A stretch of 64,000 nt of DNA, taken from NCBI RefSeq assembly GCF_008329965.1, contig NZ_CP036150.1:2666001-2730000 (forward strand), given 5' to 3'. The translations under genes and the position numbers were made by a program. Under the pieces are notes generated by a model. It did not search any database and was not told where the DNA came from. It saw nothing but the letters and a program-made list of their open reading frames with translations. The DNA is from Oceanispirochaeta crateris. Lineage in GTDB: Bacteria; Spirochaetota; Spirochaetia; DSM-2461. Each line of letters starts with the position of its first letter. Position 1 is the stretch's first letter. Shown in pieces: positions 61,839-64,000 of the stretch.

Positions 61839-63245
61839 TCAAGGATCTTCGGAAATATCCCGGTCAAGAGCATAAACGGCAGCTTCTCTTCCCGCAATTT
61901 CACCAAAAACCATGGCATCAATAAGAGAATTCCCTCCCAGACGATCTTTACCATGGATGCCTCCTGTCGCTTCGCCGGCGGCATAGAGCCCCGCAATAGT
62001 TCCGTCCTGGGTGTCCAAAACCTGAGCCTGCTCATTAATTGCCAAACCACCCATGCAGTAATGGATTCCCGGTGTGACTTTGATCGCATAATAGGGAGGA
62101 TTTTCAAGGGGGACGGAGAGGTCCTGCCTCTGAAACAGATTGTCCACACCTTGTCGTACAGACTCGTTCCAGACTTGCAGAGTCGTTTCCAGATTCGTTT
62201 CAGGCAATGCAATTTTTTCTGCCAGAGTAAGGATCGTATCTCCCGCCCAAACCAGTTCTTTTTCAAAATAATACTCCGAAGAGAGAAGACTTTCTCTCAC
62301 ACCCTGATCAAATATCAACCAGATAAAGTCTTCATTTTCTTCCTGTATTTTCCGGGTCAAAACCTCACGGAAGGCCAATTCGTCGGTGAATCTCAGACCC
62401 TGACTATTCACGAGGATGCCTCCATTCCCCCTCAGAGCTTCGGTGATTAGAATTCCGAAATCGGGTTCGACCGTGGGATGGGTCTGTATATCTTCTAAAT
62501 GAACAAGCTTAACAGGCAGATCTCGGGTGAGGTTGATAAAATCTCCCGAAGCGCCCGGTGAATTGGTTGTATTGAACCCTTTCATTTTAGGATTATACCG
62601 GACGACCATTTCTAGATTGCCGCCAAATCCACCGGTGGCGATGATCACAGAACGGGCTCGAATCCGATATTCCCGTCCGGTAGGATTCTGGACTAAAACC
62701 ATGAGGCTGTTCTTTTTTTGGGTAATAGAAAGGGCCTTGTTTTCCGTCCTAAGGTCAATCCCCTGCTTGGTCACAGCCCGTAACAATACAGATGTGATTT
62801 CCCGCCCCACGGGAGAACCGCCAGAAGGACGAAAGGTCCTTCGATGACCGTGCCCCGCCAAGAGGCCCCTGTCAGATAAATCTGCACCTTGATCCTGCAA
62901 CCACTTTAGCGCCTCCCCACTGTGTTCTATCATGATCCTGATCAAGGATTCATTCCCCTGAAAATGCCCGGCCTCCATGGTATCTCTCTGATAAGCCATC
63001 TGATCCTGAGTGGACAGTGCCGCATTAAATCCTCCCGAAGCCCGGTTACTGTTCCCTCCAGGGTATGACATCTTTTCCAGCAGGATAATCTTATCCGTAT
63101 ATAGTCGACTCTCCATAGCGGCTCTCATGCCGGCAGCTCCAGCGCCAATGATGACAATATCCGCCCTCTCGGGAATATACTTCGGAGCCACCAGCAGAAA
63201 AAAGACAGCCAGTACGGTTATAAAAACAGAGCTAAGAATTCTCAC
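61839..63245 (-). CDS. Membrane-anchored fumarate-reductase-type flavoprotein
   Basis: 468 residues. An uncleaved N-terminal anchor (about 5-22) suggests an external, periplasm-facing enzyme. The FAD motif is ADIVIIGAGAAGMRAAMES; NSNRASGGFNAA, THPTVEP, GLRFTDE, HYCMGGLAIN and the active-site Arg in DRLGGNSLIDA match the fumarate reductase/urocanate reductase flavodomain of flavocytochrome c. No heme-binding CxxCH or FMN-binding domain is fused, so another donor must supply electrons. Its start overlaps the regulator stop (ATGA), so it is the output of that two-component system. Confidence 0.88.
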   Translation of the reverse strand: MRILSSVFITVLAVFFLLVAPKYIPERADIVIIGAGAAGMRAAMESRLYTDKIILLEKMSYPGGNSNRASGGFNAALSTQDQMAYQRDTMEAGHFQGNESLIRIMIEHSGEALKWLQDQGADLSDRGLLAGHGHRRTFRPSGGSPVGREITSVLLRAVTKQGIDLRTENKALSITQKKNSLMVLVQNPTGREYRIRARSVIIATGGFGGNLEMVVRYNPKMKGFNTTNSPGASGDFINLTRDLPVKLVHLEDIQTHPTVEPDFGILITEALRGNGGILVNSQGLRFTDELAFREVLTRKIQEENEDFIWLIFDQGVRESLLSSEYYFEKELVWAGDTILTLAEKIALPETNLETTLQVWNESVRQGVDNLFQRQDLSVPLENPPYYAIKVTPGIHYCMGGLAINEQAQVLDTQDGTIAGLYAAGEATGGIHGKDRLGGNSLIDAMVFGEIAGREAAVYALDRDISEDP

Positions 63246-63925
63246 AGATGATCCTTTAAATGATAATAATGTTGGGGACGCCCCACCTTGCCATACTGAA
63301 GTTCCACTGTCAGTAACTCCTGTTTCTCCATAAAATCTAGGTAGCGCCGAATGGTTACCCTGGCAATTCCGAGACGTTCTCCCATCTGTTCGGCCGTGAA
63401 GGGTTCCTTGGTCTTCATCACCTCATCATGAACCGTTTTATAAGTTTTATAACTCATCCCCTTGTCCAGATCATGAGACTGATGAACCGGCTTTTCCCCG
63501 GTTTTATGAAACATATGATCCAGAGAGTCCTGATCAAAATCCCGAACGTTCTGGATTCCCATGATTCTTCTATGGGCATCCTCCAGGGCGTCTGTAAACC
63601 GCTCGAGGGTGAAGGGTTTTACTAAATAATCCAGGGCTCCCAGATGCAGGGCCCTTTCCACTGTTCCCGGACTATTATCGGCAGTGATGAAAATGACATC
63701 CAAGGATATTTTTCTACTCCGTATCCACTGGAGAAGATCAGGCCCGCGGCCTGTGGGAAAATAGACATCCAGCAGAAGGAGATCAAATTCTCGTCTGCTG
63801 AGGAGATCCTTTGCTTCAGCCAGACTGGACGCGATGACAATGTCTTTGACAAATGACTGTTTGGAAGCAAATTTTTGATTAATCTGCCCAACCATGGGGT
63901 CATCTTCCACTATAAGAATATTCAT
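63242..63925 (-). CDS. DcuR/CitB-like response regulator
   Basis: 227 residues. Receiver: VEDDP at the start, phospho-acceptor Asp in LLLLDVYFPTGRG, K in YLVKPFTLERF. The C-terminal part (MGERLGIARVTIRRYLDFMEKQELLTVELQYGKVGRPQHYY) is the winged-helix-like DcuR/CitB effector type. These regulators control C4-dicarboxylate or citrate use. It is coupled upstream to a sensor kinase (stop overlaps its start) and downstream to the flavoprotein, fitting fumarate respiration. Confidence 0.92.
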   Translation of the reverse strand: MNILIVEDDPMVGQINQKFASKQSFVKDIVIASSLAEAKDLLSRREFDLLLLDVYFPTGRGPDLLQWIRSRKISLDVIFITADNSPGTVERALHLGALDYLVKPFTLERFTDALEDAHRRIMGIQNVRDFDQDSLDHMFHKTGEKPVHQSHDLDKGMSYKTYKTVHDEVMKTKEPFTAEQMGERLGIARVTIRRYLDFMEKQELLTVELQYGKVGRPQHYYHLKDHL

Positions 63926-64000
63926 AAAACCTCTTCTTCAATATAGGGAATTTCAACAATAAATTCAGTATGTCCCGGTCTTGTTTCAAGAGAGATATGC
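63922..64000 (-). CDS. Sensor histidine kinase, C-terminal end only
   Basis: The last 25 codons on the minus strand read HISLETRPGHTEF and end VEIP-YIEEEVL before a TGA that overlaps the regulator ATG. This matches the end of a DcuS/CitA-type kinase ATPase domain (T/SxPGxGTxFxVxIP). The rest lies outside the window. Confidence 0.75.
   Translation of the reverse strand, partial: HISLETRPGHTEFIVEIPYIEEEVL

Noticed and set aside
61766-62266. 166-codon minus-strand ORF within the flavoprotein gene
   Set aside because: It lies in another frame of the flavoprotein gene and has no motif or ribosome site.

Overview
The window looks like a chromosomal segment of a free-living, Gram-negative-type spirochaete (Spirochaetales, in the manner of Spirochaeta/Oceanispirochaeta). 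This rests on gene content, not on a marker gene: lipoproteins with relaxed lipoboxes, an outer-membrane/transglutaminase/TPR protein, GAF-linked class III cyclases next to CheW, many two-component systems, and frequent TTG starts and ATGA overlaps. There is no rRNA, phage, insertion sequence or CRISPR array. One tRNA (Gly, CCC) is present. Most of the window is densely packed, ordinary chromosomal genes.

Layout. 1-4.2 kb: the end of a TonB-dependent receptor, a translationally coupled surface lipoprotein, a TonB-type energy transducer and a Nudix enzyme. 4.3-13 kb: envelope proteins (Ig-like lipoprotein, transglutaminase/TPR protein), YaaA, a YHS protein, a DUF4139 protein and a MATE exporter. 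13-17.7 kb: a frameshifted tRNA 2-selenouridine synthase, then small metabolic enzymes (GNAT, PNPOx-like, HAD, CsaA, Asp/Glu racemase, methyltransferase). 17.7-21.5 kb: creC-creB with divergent creD. 21.6-25.6 kb: a CstA/BtsT-type transporter with a LytS/LytTR two-component system and a striking 21-bp-period direct repeat upstream of the transporter. 25.7-29.8 kb: a sugar locus (PfkB kinase, LacI regulator, class II aldolase, GPH symporter). 30-34 kb: a STAS-ATPase fusion facing a CBS-SpoIIE phosphatase, then recQ.

34.1-39.7 kb is the most interesting region. A MerR-type regulator carries the cobalamin-photoreceptor signature Wx9EH and a plausible cobalt-ligand His. It heads a tight six-gene operon: Blc-type lipocalin, a single-chain fusion of the fatty-acid kinase ATP domain (FakA/DhaL) with a DegV/FakB fatty-acid-binding domain, a DUF1295 membrane protein, the acyl-phosphate-dependent acyltransferase PlsY, and an unknown secreted protein. 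Read together this suggests a light/B12-controlled fatty-acid salvage and membrane-repair module (inference).

39.7-54.7 kb: an AraC regulator with a URO-D-family enzyme, an aldose epimerase-like protein, a lysoplasmalogenase, cheW plus cyclase, tag, a Nudix enzyme, rsgA with an unusual leader, an esterase, PlsC plus a TPR protein, a reductase, and a polar amino-acid ABC transporter. 54.7-64 kb: a LeuA-like enzyme, tRNA-Gly, nfo, a lipoprotein, an EamA exporter, a VOC protein, a small exported protein, a GH-A lipoprotein, and a DcuS/DcuR-like system cotranscribed with a periplasm-facing fumarate-reductase-type flavoprotein. Function names rest on motifs read by eye; no database search was run.
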